64,000 bases of DNA from Labedella gwakjiensis (GCF_003014675.1 NZ_PYAU01000001.1:3100001-3164000); one strand, 5' to 3'. Shown: positions 15,831 through 24,301, counted from the first letter of the stretch. A program made the numbers and translations. The notes: generated by a model from the sequence alone, not told the origin.

Positions 15831-17126
15831 ATGCACAGCATCAGGCGCGGAATCGCCGCAACGGTCGCGGTGGCCGCACTGGCTCTCACCGGGTGTTCGG
15901 CCACGGGCGGGGGCGACGACGGACCCGTCGCGCTCGACTACTGGGCGTGGGCACCGAACATCGACAAGGTCGTCGACATCTGGAACGAGCAGAACCCCGA
16001 CATCCAGGTCACCGTCCAGAAGCAGGACGGCGGAGACCCCGTGATCACGAAGCTCCTCACCGCGCTCAAGGCCGGCAGCGGCGCCCCCGACCTCATCCAG
16101 GCCGAGTACCAGAAGATCCCGACGCTCGTCTCCTCCGATGCCCTCGCCGACATCTCGGGCGATCTCGACGACAGCGTCGAGGGGACCTTCGCCGAGGGCC
16201 TCTGGTCGAGCGTCACACTCGGGGGCGACGCGGTCTACGCGATCCCGCAGGACAGCGGACCCATGATGTTCTACTACCGCGAGGACATCTTCGCGGAGCT
16301 CGGCCTCGAGGTCCCCACGACGTGGGACGAGTACGCCGAGGTCGCCGCCGCCGTGCACGACTCCGACCCGTCGCGCTACCTCGGCACGTTCTCCGCGAAC
16401 GATGCCGGATGGTTCACGGGCCTCGCGCAGCAGGCCGGCGCGTCCTGGTGGTCGATCGACGGCGACGCGTGGGGCGTCGACATCGACGAGTCGCCGACGC
16501 AGAAGGTCGCAGAGTACTGGGGCGGCCTCGTCGAGGAGGGCGTCATCGACAACAAGCCGATGTACACGCCCGAGTGGAACGCCGGACTCAACGACGGCTC
16601 CCAGGTGGGCTGGCTGAGCGCCGTGTGGGCCCCGGGAGTCCTCTCCGGGAACGCCGCAGACACCGCGGGACTCTGGCGTGCAGCGCCGATGCCGCAGTGG
16701 GACGCCGACGCCCCGGCCACGGGAGCATGGGGCGGATCGACAACGGCCGTGACGACGCAGACGGACCAGCAGGCCGCCGCCGTGGAGTTCGCCACGTGGC
16801 TCAACACCGACCCGGAGGCCGTCGCCGCGATGGCCGACACGATGGGCATCTACCCGGCCGCGACGGAGGTCGCGTCCGACGCCCTCTCGACGTCGCCCGA
16901 CTTCTTCTCGAACCAGGACGACTTCTACGACGTGGCAGCGGAGGCCGCCGCATCGATCGCCCCGTTCACCTACGGACCGAACGTCAACGTGACGTTCAGC
17001 GCCTACAACGACGAGTTCGCGAAGGCCGCAGAGGCGAAGACGACGAGCGCGTTCCTCGACGCCCTCGCCGCGATGCAGACCATCACGGTCGACGACCTCG
17101 AGAAGACCGGGTTCACGGTCGAATGA
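15831..17126 (+). CDS. ganS: ABC transporter sugar-binding lipoprotein
   Basis: A 431-residue extracellular solute-binding protein of the maltose/oligosaccharide (CUT1) type. The signal peptide ends with lipobox LALTGC, Cys22 being the lipid-anchored residue. The mature protein has LDYWAW and many surface aromatic residues (WWSID, PEWNAG), as in oligosaccharide binders. The ATG at 15831 has AAGGAGGAC upstream; an earlier ATG in frame lies within the promoter and is not used. It would capture galacto-oligosaccharides released by GanB. It overlaps ganP by 4 nt. Confidence 0.9.
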   Translation: MHSIRRGIAATVAVAALALTGCSATGGGDDGPVALDYWAWAPNIDKVVDIWNEQNPDIQVTVQKQDGGDPVITKLLTALKAGSGAPDLIQAEYQKIPTLVSSDALADISGDLDDSVEGTFAEGLWSSVTLGGDAVYAIPQDSGPMMFYYREDIFAELGLEVPTTWDEYAEVAAAVHDSDPSRYLGTFSANDAGWFTGLAQQAGASWWSIDGDAWGVDIDESPTQKVAEYWGGLVEEGVIDNKPMYTPEWNAGLNDGSQVGWLSAVWAPGVLSGNAADTAGLWRAAPMPQWDADAPATGAWGGSTTAVTTQTDQQAAAVEFATWLNTDPEAVAAMADTMGIYPAATEVASDALSTSPDFFSNQDDFYDVAAEAAASIAPFTYGPNVNVTFSAYNDEFAKAAEAKTTSAFLDALAAMQTITVDDLEKTGFTVE

Positions 17127-18145
17127 CGACCGCGACCACTCCGTCCGGGAGCTCCGGCTCCCGGACGGGCGTCCCCGAGACGCCGGAGGAACCCATCGAC
17201 ACCGCCGTGCTCGGGCCGGCGCCCCGACGCCGGCCCGTCGGGCACGGATTCCGCGCCCGCGTCCTGACGCCGTACGGCATGCTCGCTCCCGCGATCATCC
17301 TCTTCCTCGCGTTCATGGCCGCTCCGATCCTCTACACGGTCGTCCTCAGCTTCCAGCGCGTGCAGGTGCAGGGCCTCGGGCTCGGATCCGGCGCGCGGAC
17401 GACGGTCTTCGCCGGGTTCGCGAACTACGTGGCAGCCCTCGACGCCGAATTCCTCGCGAGCGTCGGCCGGGTCCTGCTCTACGGCCTCATCCTCGTGCCG
17501 ACGATGCTCGGACTCGCGCTGCTCTTCGCGCTCCTGCTCGACTCGAAGCGCTCTCGTGCGACGCGGTTCTCGCGTCTTGTGATCTTCCTGCCGTACGCGG
17601 TGCCCGGCGTGATCGCCTCGCTCCTCTGGGGGTTCCTCTACCTTCCGGCCGTCAGCCCGTTCTACTTCATCACGGAGGCGCTCGGGATCGACGCCCCCAC
17701 GATCCTGTCGTCCGGGCTCATCGTCTTCGGTCTCGCGAACATCGGGCTGTGGGGAGGCGTCGGCTTCAACATGGTCGTCATCTACACCTCCCTCAAGGCC
17801 GTCCCCAGCGACATCTACGAGGCGGCGCGCCTCGACGGATGCTCGGAGATCCAGATCGCGTTGCGCATCAAGGTGCCGATCGTGTTCCCCGCGCTCGTCA
17901 TGACAGGACTCTTCTCCCTCATCGCGACCCTGCAGGTGTTCGCCGAGCCGACGACGCTCCGCCCGCTCACGAACGCCCTGTCGACCACGTGGAGCCCTCT
18001 CATGAAGGTCTACCGTGACGCGTTCACGCGCGACGACCTCGGGTCGGCGGCCGCGACGAGCGTCGTGATCGCCGTCGTGAGCCTCGCCCTCTCGTTCGTT
18101 TTCCTGCGCATCGTCCAGAAGCGCGCCTTCGGCCAGGAGGACTGA
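17123..18145 (+). CDS. ganP: Sugar ABC transporter permease (MalF type)
   Basis: A 340-residue integral membrane permease. After an about 45-residue cytoplasmic N-terminus there are six predicted membrane segments, and the ATPase-docking EAA loop reads EAARLDGCSEIQIALRIKVP (about residues 232-251). It pairs with GanQ to form the CUT1 import channel. The start overlaps the ganS stop (ATGA), and ganQ follows 2 nt after the stop, so all three genes form one operon. Confidence 0.92.
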   Translation: MTTATTPSGSSGSRTGVPETPEEPIDTAVLGPAPRRRPVGHGFRARVLTPYGMLAPAIILFLAFMAAPILYTVVLSFQRVQVQGLGLGSGARTTVFAGFANYVAALDAEFLASVGRVLLYGLILVPTMLGLALLFALLLDSKRSRATRFSRLVIFLPYAVPGVIASLLWGFLYLPAVSPFYFITEALGIDAPTILSSGLIVFGLANIGLWGGVGFNMVVIYTSLKAVPSDIYEAARLDGCSEIQIALRIKVPIVFPALVMTGLFSLIATLQVFAEPTTLRPLTNALSTTWSPLMKVYRDAFTRDDLGSAAATSVVIAVVSLALSFVFLRIVQKRAFGQED

Positions 18146-18147
18146 CC

Positions 18148-19011
18148 ATGACCACCACAACGGCTTCGACCCCCCGGTCGACGATGCGTCCGTCACCCAT
18201 CGCGACGGGCATCCTCATCCTCGGTGCGCTCTACTGCCTCGTCCCCGTGATCTGGGTCGTCGCGGCGTCCACGAAGAGCGCGAGCGAGCTCTTCACGACG
18301 TTCACCCTCTTCCCGAGCACGCACCTCTTCGAGAACCTCGCGCAGTTGAGCGCCTACCGCGACGGCCTGTTCTGGCGGTGGATGCTGAACTCCGCGCTCT
18401 ACGCGGGCGTCGGCGCCGTCGCCTCCACGTGGGTGTCGGCCCTCGCCGGCTACGTGCTCGCGAAGTTCCGCTTCCCCGGCAAGTCCGCGGTCTTCTCGAT
18501 CCTGCTGACGGGGGTGCTCGTGCCCGGTGTGATCCTCGCGATCCCGCAGTACCTGCTCCTCGCGCAGTTCGAGCTGACGAACACGTACTGGGCCGTGCTG
18601 CTCCCGCAGATCATCTCGCCGTACGCGATCTACCTGGCGCGCATCTACGCGGCCGCGGCGGTGCCGACCGACGTCGTCGAGGCCGCCCGCACCGACGGCG
18701 CCAGGGAATTCGCGATCTTCAACCGGATCGCACTGCCGATGATGCTCCCGGGACTCGTCACGATCCTGCTCTTCCAGTTCGTGGCGGTCTGGAACAACTT
18801 CATGCTCCCGTACATCATGCTCGGAGACGACCAGCTCTTCCCCGTGACGGTCGGCCTCAGCGGCCTGCTCAACCAGGGAGCGTCGGCACCGTCGATGTAC
18901 ACGCTCGTGATCGCCGGGGCCCTCGTCTCCGTCATCCCGCTCGTGCTGCTCTTCCTGATCCTGCAGCGCTTCTGGCGGGTGGACCTGGCGGCGGGTGCCG
19001 TCAAGGCGTGA
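18148..19011 (+). CDS. ganQ: Sugar ABC transporter permease (MalG type)
   Basis: A 287-residue second permease of the CUT1 importer, with six membrane segments and the EAA loop EAARTDGAREFAIFNRIALP near residue 180. No ATP-binding subunit is encoded in the locus; such importers usually share an MsmX/MsiK-type ATPase encoded elsewhere. The gene starts 2 nt after ganP and is followed by the separately promoted LacI gene. Confidence 0.92.
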   Translation: MTTTTASTPRSTMRPSPIATGILILGALYCLVPVIWVVAASTKSASELFTTFTLFPSTHLFENLAQLSAYRDGLFWRWMLNSALYAGVGAVASTWVSALAGYVLAKFRFPGKSAVFSILLTGVLVPGVILAIPQYLLLAQFELTNTYWAVLLPQIISPYAIYLARIYAAAAVPTDVVEAARTDGAREFAIFNRIALPMMLPGLVTILLFQFVAVWNNFMLPYIMLGDDQLFPVTVGLSGLLNQGASAPSMYTLVIAGALVSVIPLVLLFLILQRFWRVDLAAGAVKA

Positions 19012-19063
19012 CCACGACGCCGTCGGGGCGGCGGCGCTACCGGGCTCGTCTCGGCGGGTCCCC

Positions 19064-19069
19064 TAGGCT
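19064..19069 (+). promoter_or_regulatory. -10 box TAGGCT of leaderless lacI-type gene
   Basis: TAGGCT followed by 6 nt and then the ATG at 19076, which places the transcript start at the A of the start codon. No ribosome-binding site is present. Confidence 0.6.
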
Positions 19070-19075
19070 CGCACC

Positions 19076-20092
19076 ATGAGTACAGGGGACCGGCCGCGGC
19101 GGCCGACCGTCAGCCACGTGGCAGCCGAGGCCGGGGTCTCGCGGGGGACGGTGTCCCGCTACCTCAACGGTGGCCACTGGGTCAGCCCGGAGGCCGAGGC
19201 CGCGGTCGCCGCGGCCATCCGGAAGACCGGGTACCGCATCAACCCGCACGCGCGGAGCCTCGCGACCCAGCGCACGAACTCCGTCGCGTTCCTCCTCACC
19301 GAGACCTTCGAGCGTCTCTTCGAGGACCCGAACTTCGCACGCCTCATGCGAGCGACGTCCGCGGCTCTCGCCGAGCGCGACGTCTCGCTCGTGTTCATCC
19401 TCGCGGGCAGCCCCGCCGAGCGGCGTCGCGCGCGCGACTTCATCACGCAGGGGCACGTCGACGGCGTCCTCCTCGTCTCGAGCCATCAGGGCGAACCGGG
19501 GCTCATCGAGGAGATCCACCGAGCCGGCGTCCCGATCATCGCGTGCGGCGTCCCGCTGGGCTTCGAACGGAAGCTCGGGTGGGTCGCCGCCGACGACGAG
19601 GCCGGCGCGCGGGAGATGACGGCGTACCTGCGGTCGCTCGGGCGCTCGCGGATCGCGACGATCGCCGGTCCGCGCGACACCTCGGGCGGCGTCCAGCGTC
19701 TCGTCGGGTTCCGCTCGGAGCTCGGAGACGACTTCGACGCGGACCTCGTGGAGCACGGCGACTACAGCGAGGCGAGCGGACGGGCGGCGATGTCCGCGCT
19801 GCTCGACCGCGATCCCACGATCGACGCGGTCTTCGCCGCCAACGACCTCATGGCCGCCGGCGCGCTCGCGGTCCTCGCGGAACGCGGAATCTCCGTCCCC
19901 GAGCGCATCGCGGTCGGCGGGTTCGACGACGCGGCCGTCGCGACGGAGACACGCCCGGCACTCACCACGATGCGGCAGCCGTTCGATCGGATCAGTCAGG
20001 AGATGGTCCGGCTGCTCCTCCAGGTGATCGGTGGAGAGAAGCCCGCGGCCATCACCCTCCCGACGGAGCTCGTCGTCCGCGACTCGGCCTGA
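19076..20092 (+). CDS. ganR: LacI family transcriptional regulator
   Basis: A 338-residue LacI-type repressor. The N-terminal helix-turn-helix (TVSHVAAEAGVSRGTVSRYL, about residues 10-29) is followed by a periplasmic-binding-protein-like sugar sensor from about residue 65. Position directly after ganSPQ and the LacI-type dyads in the ganA-ganS control region indicate that it represses the galactan genes and is released by a galacto-oligosaccharide. It has its own leaderless promoter, so it can be made while the operon is off. Confidence 0.9.
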   Translation: MSTGDRPRRPTVSHVAAEAGVSRGTVSRYLNGGHWVSPEAEAAVAAAIRKTGYRINPHARSLATQRTNSVAFLLTETFERLFEDPNFARLMRATSAALAERDVSLVFILAGSPAERRRARDFITQGHVDGVLLVSSHQGEPGLIEEIHRAGVPIIACGVPLGFERKLGWVAADDEAGAREMTAYLRSLGRSRIATIAGPRDTSGGVQRLVGFRSELGDDFDADLVEHGDYSEASGRAAMSALLDRDPTIDAVFAANDLMAAGALAVLAERGISVPERIAVGGFDDAAVATETRPALTTMRQPFDRISQEMVRLLLQVIGGEKPAAITLPTELVVRDSA

Positions 20093-20192
20093 GCCGGATC
20101 CTCGCGTCGGGTGTGGACGGCACCTTCTGCGCGAGCGGGATCCGGGCCACACTGGAGTCCATCGATCCGACCCGAAGACGTGGAGGAACACC

Positions 20193-20609
20193 ATGACCAG
20201 TCGTCTCAACCCGTACCTCAACTTCCGTGACGCGACGCGCGACGCCATGACCTTCTATCAGGAGGTCTTCGGCGGGGAGCTCACGCTCAGCACCTACGGC
20301 GAGTTCGGCATGACGCAGTACCCGGACGAGCTCGACAAGATCATGCACTCCCAGCTCGAGACGCCGGCCGGCTTCGTGCTGATGTGCGCAGATGTCCCGA
20401 ACGAGATACCACTCGCTGAGGGCGGTCCCATCTCGATCTCGCTGAGCGGCGACGACGTGGACGAGCTCACGGGGTACTGGGAGAAGCTGTCGGCGAGCGG
20501 CACCATCGGGCAGCCGCTCACGGAGGCGCCGTGGGGCGACAGCTTCGGCGAGTGCACCGACCGGTTCGGCGTCATGTGGCTCGTCAACATCGCCGGTCGA
20601 GCGGCCTGA
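20193..20609 (+). CDS. VOC family (PhnB-like) protein
   Basis: A 138-residue protein of the vicinal-oxygen-chelate superfamily, PhnB/DUF1428-like subgroup. Typical features are the opening NPYLNFRDATRDAMTFYQEVFGG and the closing WGDSFGECTDRFGVMWLVN. Such proteins form paired beta-alpha-beta units around a metal or ligand site; function in this subgroup is mostly unknown and may involve small-molecule binding or modification. GGAGGA lies 5 nt before the ATG. It appears to stand alone. Confidence 0.87.
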   Translation: MTSRLNPYLNFRDATRDAMTFYQEVFGGELTLSTYGEFGMTQYPDELDKIMHSQLETPAGFVLMCADVPNEIPLAEGGPISISLSGDDVDELTGYWEKLSASGTIGQPLTEAPWGDSFGECTDRFGVMWLVNIAGRAA

Positions 20610-20637
20610 CCTCACCCGATCCGTCGGGTGGCGGCCT

Positions 20638-21402
20638 TCAGTCGAAGAAGCCGACGAGGGCGTCGGTGATCGCGGCGCGCGCGTCGTCGCGCGGGATGGT
20701 CGACTCCCCGTCGCCCGGTTGAACGCCGTAGTCGCCGAAGTCCGCGTGGTTGCCGCCCTCGATCTCGACGAAGGTCGTGTCGGCCGGCAGCAGGGGGGCG
20801 GCCGACTCGACGTCCTCAGGTGTGGTGAGCCCGTCGGCCGTGCCCGAGATGCTGAGCACGTCGATCGCCGACGCGGAGATGTCGTTCGCGCAGTAGCTGC
20901 CGAAGAACACGAGGCCCGTCACGTCGACGCTCGGGTCGCCGTCGGCGAGCTGACACGCTCGCACACCGCCCAGTGAGTGTCCTCCGACCGCCCAGGCGTC
21001 CACATCGGGTGCGTCCGCCGTGAAGGTCGAGAGGGGCCGGGTGTCGAAGAAGGCGAGATTGAGGGTGGGCTTCGTGATGACGACGGTGACACCTGCGTCC
21101 TCGACCACGCCCGCGAGAGTGCGGGCGTAGGCGAAGGGGTCCACCTTGGCGCCCGGGATGAAGACGAGGCCCTCTCCGCTCCGATCCCCGGTCGGTGCGA
21201 GGACGAACGAGTGCTCGGTCTCCGCGACCTCGATCGCGTCGTTCGTCCACACCTCGAGAGCCGCCTCGCGATCGCCGCCCATGACGGTGTTCGCCCACGC
21301 GAGGAACACCACGACCACGAGGACGATCACGAGGACGACCGCGAGGAGGGTGCGGACGATCCGGCGACGGATGCGGTGCGGCGCGGGCTGGACCGTCGTC
21401 AT
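20638..21402 (-). CDS. Membrane-anchored alpha/beta hydrolase
   Basis: A 254-residue alpha/beta hydrolase with one N-terminal membrane segment (about residues 14-38), so the catalytic domain faces outward. The nucleophile elbow is GGHSLGG (about residue 143) and the catalytic His is in EGGNHADFGDYG near the C-terminus, matching the PF12695-type hydrolases. The ATG at 21402 has GGAGGAG upstream; a longer frame upstream lacks support. Substrate unknown, probably an ester. It is transcribed away from the MFS gene from a short shared region. Confidence 0.82.
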   Translation of the reverse strand: MTTVQPAPHRIRRRIVRTLLAVVLVIVLVVVVFLAWANTVMGGDREAALEVWTNDAIEVAETEHSFVLAPTGDRSGEGLVFIPGAKVDPFAYARTLAGVVEDAGVTVVITKPTLNLAFFDTRPLSTFTADAPDVDAWAVGGHSLGGVRACQLADGDPSVDVTGLVFFGSYCANDISASAIDVLSISGTADGLTTPEDVESAAPLLPADTTFVEIEGGNHADFGDYGVQPGDGESTIPRDDARAAITDALVGFFD

Positions 21403-21453
21403 GCTGCTCCTCCAGGGGATGATGGGCGCGTCCCTCGATCCTGTCACGCGCGC

Positions 21454-21459
21454 TAGCGT
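21454..21459 (+). promoter_or_regulatory. -10 box TAGCGT upstream of MFS gene
   Basis: TAGCGT lies 6 nt before an ATG at 21466, the window's usual leaderless spacing. The in-frame TTG at 21459 of the transporter frame overlaps this box and so cannot be the translation start. Confidence 0.45.
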
Positions 21460-21465
21460 TGAGGT

Positions 21466-21504
21466 ATGCCGACACCGCTCCACCCCGCGCGCGCCGCCGC
21501 GTGA
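21466..21504 (+). CDS. Possible 12-residue leader peptide before MFS gene
   Basis: ATG at 21466 opens a 12-codon frame (MPTPLHPARAAA) ending in TGA at 21502-21504, which overlaps the transporter's GTG start as GTGA. The ATG is at the predicted transcript start. If translated, it would deliver ribosomes to the transporter start, which has no clear ribosome-binding site of its own. The peptide is proline- and alanine-rich. Evidence is positional only. Confidence 0.4.
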   Translation: MPTPLHPARAAA

Positions 21505-22718
21505 CGGGCGTCCCGTTCCTCTCCCGGCTCGGCCGGAGGGGAGACCGCGAACCCCTGCCGCGCGACGTCCGTGTCCTCGGAATCGTCGCCTTCTTCGTCA
21601 TGCTCGGTTTCGGGGTCGTCATCCCGGTCCTCCCCGTCTACGTGCGCGGCTTCGGCGTCGGTTATGTGGAGGTCGGGGCGGTCGTGTCCGCGTTCGCCGT
21701 GATGCGGCTCGTGGTCGCTCCCGTCGTGGGCCGGATCGTCGACCGCTTCGGCGAGAGGCTCGTTCTCTCGACGGGCATCGGGATCGTCGCGGTCTCGAGC
21801 GGTCTCGTGGGCGTGGCGACGTCCTACCCGCAGTTGCTGATCCTGCGCGGGCTCGGCGGGATCGGCTCGGCGATGTTCTCGGTCGCCGCGATGACCCTCA
21901 TCCTCGGCGTCACGTCCGCGACGCAGCGGGGCCGGGCCGTCGGCTTCTGGCAAGGCGGGTTCCTCATCGGCGGCATGGCGGGGCCGGCGCTCGGTGGACT
22001 CCTCACGACCATCTCGCTCACCGCTCCGTTCTTCTTCTACGCCGCGACGCTCGCCGTGGCCGGGACCGTCGGTCTCCTGCTGCTGCGCGGACGCACGGAG
22101 GGCGAGGAGACGGCGGGGGGCGACACCGGGGGATTCCGCGCCGTGCTCCGCGACCGCCGATTCCAGGTGGCGAGCGTGGCGAATCTCGCGTCCGGTTGGG
22201 CGGCGATGGGGGTGCGGTCGACGCTCGTGCCGGTCCTCGTCGTCGAGGTGCTGCACGAGGAACCCGCGTGGACGGGCATCGCGTTCGCGATCTCCGCCGT
22301 CGTGCAGACGATCGCCCTCGGTCCGGCCGGACGCTTCGTCGACTCGGTCGGTCGACGCCCAGCCATCGTGTGGTCGTTCCTCCTCGGCGGCGCCGCCCTC
22401 ATGGCGATCCCGTTCGTGACCGAGCTGTGGATGCTCGTCGCGCTCCTCGTCGTCTACGCGGTCGCGGCGGCGTTCATCGGCACGGCGCCGTCCGCGCTCA
22501 TGAGCGACGCCGCCGGTGGCCGTCGTGGAACCCCCGTCGCGGTGTTCCAGGCCTCGGCCGACGTCGGGGCGATCGTCGGGCCGCTCGCGGCCGGCGCGCT
22601 CCTCGATGCGTTCTCCTATCCGGCGGCCTTCGGCTCCGCTGCCGTGCTCATGCTCGCGGCGTCCCTCTTCGCCGCCACCCTCCCGCGTCCCTCCCGCACT
22701 CCCCACCCACAGGGCTAG
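21501..22718 (+). CDS. MFS transporter
   Basis: A 405-residue major facilitator with twelve predicted membrane segments. The loop 2-3 motif appears as GRIVDRFGERLVL, and a second copy as GRFVDSVGRRPAI after segment 8. It resembles drug:proton antiporters and other efflux carriers; the substrate is not predictable. The start is taken as GTG at 21501, coupled to a possible upstream 12-codon frame. A hairpin made of an intergenic repeat follows the stop by 7 nt and probably ends the transcript. Confidence 0.87.
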   Translation: MTGVPFLSRLGRRGDREPLPRDVRVLGIVAFFVMLGFGVVIPVLPVYVRGFGVGYVEVGAVVSAFAVMRLVVAPVVGRIVDRFGERLVLSTGIGIVAVSSGLVGVATSYPQLLILRGLGGIGSAMFSVAAMTLILGVTSATQRGRAVGFWQGGFLIGGMAGPALGGLLTTISLTAPFFFYAATLAVAGTVGLLLLRGRTEGEETAGGDTGGFRAVLRDRRFQVASVANLASGWAAMGVRSTLVPVLVVEVLHEEPAWTGIAFAISAVVQTIALGPAGRFVDSVGRRPAIVWSFLLGGAALMAIPFVTELWMLVALLVVYAVAAAFIGTAPSALMSDAAGGRRGTPVAVFQASADVGAIVGPLAAGALLDAFSYPAAFGSAAVLMLAASLFAATLPRPSRTPHPQG

Positions 22719-22725
22719 TCCCGAG

Positions 22726-22755
22726 CGAGGGCGCCAGCTCCACGTGGCGCCCTCG
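22726..22755. repeat. Palindromic intergenic repeat (hairpin), copy 1
   Basis: CGAGGGCGCCA and TGGCGCCCTCG form an 11-bp perfect stem with an 8-nt loop, right after the MFS stop; it could terminate transcription. The right arm occurs again at 22765-22775, and the 15-mer CACGTGGCGCCCTCG found here recurs at 23431. Confidence 0.6.
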
Positions 22756-22764
22756 GAGTGGATG

Positions 22765-22775
22765 TGGCGCCCTCG
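22765..22775 (+). repeat. Extra copy of repeat arm TGGCGCCCTCG
   Basis: Exact copy of the right arm of the adjacent hairpin, 10 nt downstream of it. It can compete for pairing with the left arm. Confidence 0.5.
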
Positions 22776-22857
22776 CCCGGAGTCCGCCTCGTGTCGGGGG
22801 GTTGCCTCAGCGCGACGAGACCGATGGACTGACCGTGCACCGACCGGAAGGAACACC

Positions 22858-23367
22858 ATGGTGACCACTCGTGACCTCCTCATCGACGCATTCGATCGCA
22901 TCCGAGACAACACGGCGCGTGTCGTCGGCGGACTGACGGAGGCCGAACTGACATTCCGGGCAGCTCCGGATGCGAACTCGATCGCCTGGCTCGTGTGGCA
23001 CCTCACGCGCGTGCAGGACGACCACATCGCGGATGCGTCGGGCGGTGCACAGGTGTGGACGACGGCGGGATTCGCGACGGCCTTCGGTCTACCGTTCAGC
23101 GACGAGGCGACCGGGTACGGGATGTCCGCCGACGAGGTGGGCGCCGTCGCCGGCGTGTCTGCTGACGAACTCGTCGCCTATCACGCGGCTGTGCACGACC
23201 GAACCGTCGCGTACGTCGGGGGATTGTCCGGCGCCGACCTCGACCGCGTCGTCGACGAGGAGTGGGATCCGCCCGTAACCCTCGCCGTCCGGCTCGTCAG
23301 CGTAGTCGCTGACGACTTGCAGCACGTGGGCCAGGCCGCCTTCATCCGAGGGCTGCTCCCGGACTGA
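22858..23367 (+). CDS. DinB family protein (DUF664-type)
   Basis: A 169-residue four-helix protein of the DinB/YfiT superfamily. The metal-binding histidines are in WHLTRVQDDH (about residues 44-53) and DDLQHVGQ near the C-terminus. Actinobacterial members include mycothiol-dependent enzymes (maleylpyruvate isomerase, thiol S-transferases), so a mycothiol-linked detoxification role is plausible. GAAGGAAC precedes the ATG at 22858. The gene is bracketed by the CACGTGGCGCCCTCG repeat on both sides. Confidence 0.87.
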   Translation: MVTTRDLLIDAFDRIRDNTARVVGGLTEAELTFRAAPDANSIAWLVWHLTRVQDDHIADASGGAQVWTTAGFATAFGLPFSDEATGYGMSADEVGAVAGVSADELVAYHAAVHDRTVAYVGGLSGADLDRVVDEEWDPPVTLAVRLVSVVADDLQHVGQAAFIRGLLPD

Positions 23368-23430
23368 GCGGCGCGACGAGTTTGGGTTTCAGCGCCGAGG
23401 GCGGCACTTCCACACCGAGGGCTGCAGCTG

Positions 23431-23445
23431 CACGTGGCGCCCTCG
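23431..23445 (+). repeat. Intergenic repeat CACGTGGCGCCCTCG, copy 2
   Basis: Exact 15-base match to 22741-22755. Partial left arms CCGAGGG at 23394 and 23415 can pair with it. It lies between the converging DinB and EEP-family genes. Confidence 0.55.
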
Positions 23446-23461
23446 CTCGGGAGTAGCCCTC

Positions 23462-24172
23462 TCAGGGGGCGGTGGGGGCGGCGAGGTGGGCCGTGAAGCT
23501 GATCGGGCGGTGGTCGGATGCGCCGAACGGCAGCACGTCGACGCGTTCGATCGCGTAGCCGTTGCTCGTCACGAAGTCGAAGTAGCCCGAGAAGTACTTG
23601 TACCGGAGGTAGGTGGGTTCCGTGCTGCGTGTCAGCTCGAATCCCGAGTCGGTGAGATGGCGTTCGAGCTTGTCGACGAACCACGGGTAGTTGAAATCCC
23701 CGACCATGAGCGCAGGGGCGCCGGGCGCGAGGGCGCGCATCCCGGCATGGGCGCCGGCGATCTGCTTCCGCCGAAGGGCGTTCGACGCCGTGAGCGGAGC
23801 CGCGTGGAAGTCGCCGACGAGGACGTCCTTCCCGATCTTCTTGTCGAACAGGTGAGCGGCGAGCAGTCGTTCGTGCGCCGGACGCAGGACCCGGTCGTGC
23901 AGCGACTTCCGTACGGCGAAGACCCGCGTGTCGAGGATGTCGAACCGCTCGTCGCTCGCGTACATCGCGAGACCGAGGCGGTTCTTCTCCGTCGCGCCGA
24001 TGAGCCGGAGTCCACCGACCATGGGCGCGAGGTCCGTCGTGTCGCCCTCCTGGACGCAGAGCACGTCGATGGCGTGGGAATCGACGAGCTCGACGAGCTC
24101 TCCGACGGCGGCGTGCTTTCGCAGGTTGTAGCTGACGATCTTCAGGGGACTGCCCTCCTCGAACGGCACCAT
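23462..24172 (-). CDS. Endonuclease/exonuclease/phosphatase family protein
   Basis: A protein of about 228-237 residues with the DNase I-like (EEP) fold: KIVSYNLRKH opening, metal-binding Glu in VQEGD, catalytic VGDFNYPW, and the terminal SDHRPISF motif. Members cut DNA, RNA or phosphoester lipids and sugars; the substrate is not clear here. The given start is ATG 24172. However, GAGGAGGG lies at an ideal 7 nt before an in-frame CTG at 24145 that begins exactly at LKIVSYNL, so the true start may be CTG. A TAACGT box at 24202-24207 is a plausible -10. Confidence 0.83.
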   Translation of the reverse strand: MVPFEEGSPLKIVSYNLRKHAAVGELVELVDSHAIDVLCVQEGDTTDLAPMVGGLRLIGATEKNRLGLAMYASDERFDILDTRVFAVRKSLHDRVLRPAHERLLAAHLFDKKIGKDVLVGDFHAAPLTASNALRRKQIAGAHAGMRALAPGAPALMVGDFNYPWFVDKLERHLTDSGFELTRSTEPTYLRYKYFSGYFDFVTSNGYAIERVDVLPFGASDHRPISFTAHLAAPTAP

Positions 24173-24295
24173 CCGGCGCTCGGGTGTGCGACGGCATCGC
24201 AACGTTACCCGCGTCCGCGCGGCCGCACGACCCGGTTGTGGCGGACATGCAGCCGCTTCCCTGCTGACACGCGGCAGGCTGAGGTGCGGGCAACG

Positions 24296-24301
24296 TAACA
24301 T
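24296..24301 (+). promoter_or_regulatory. -10 box TAACAT of marP-type gene
   Basis: TAACAT lies 8 nt before the ATG at 24310 with no ribosome-binding site between, so the mRNA would have a leader of about two bases or none. Confidence 0.4.
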
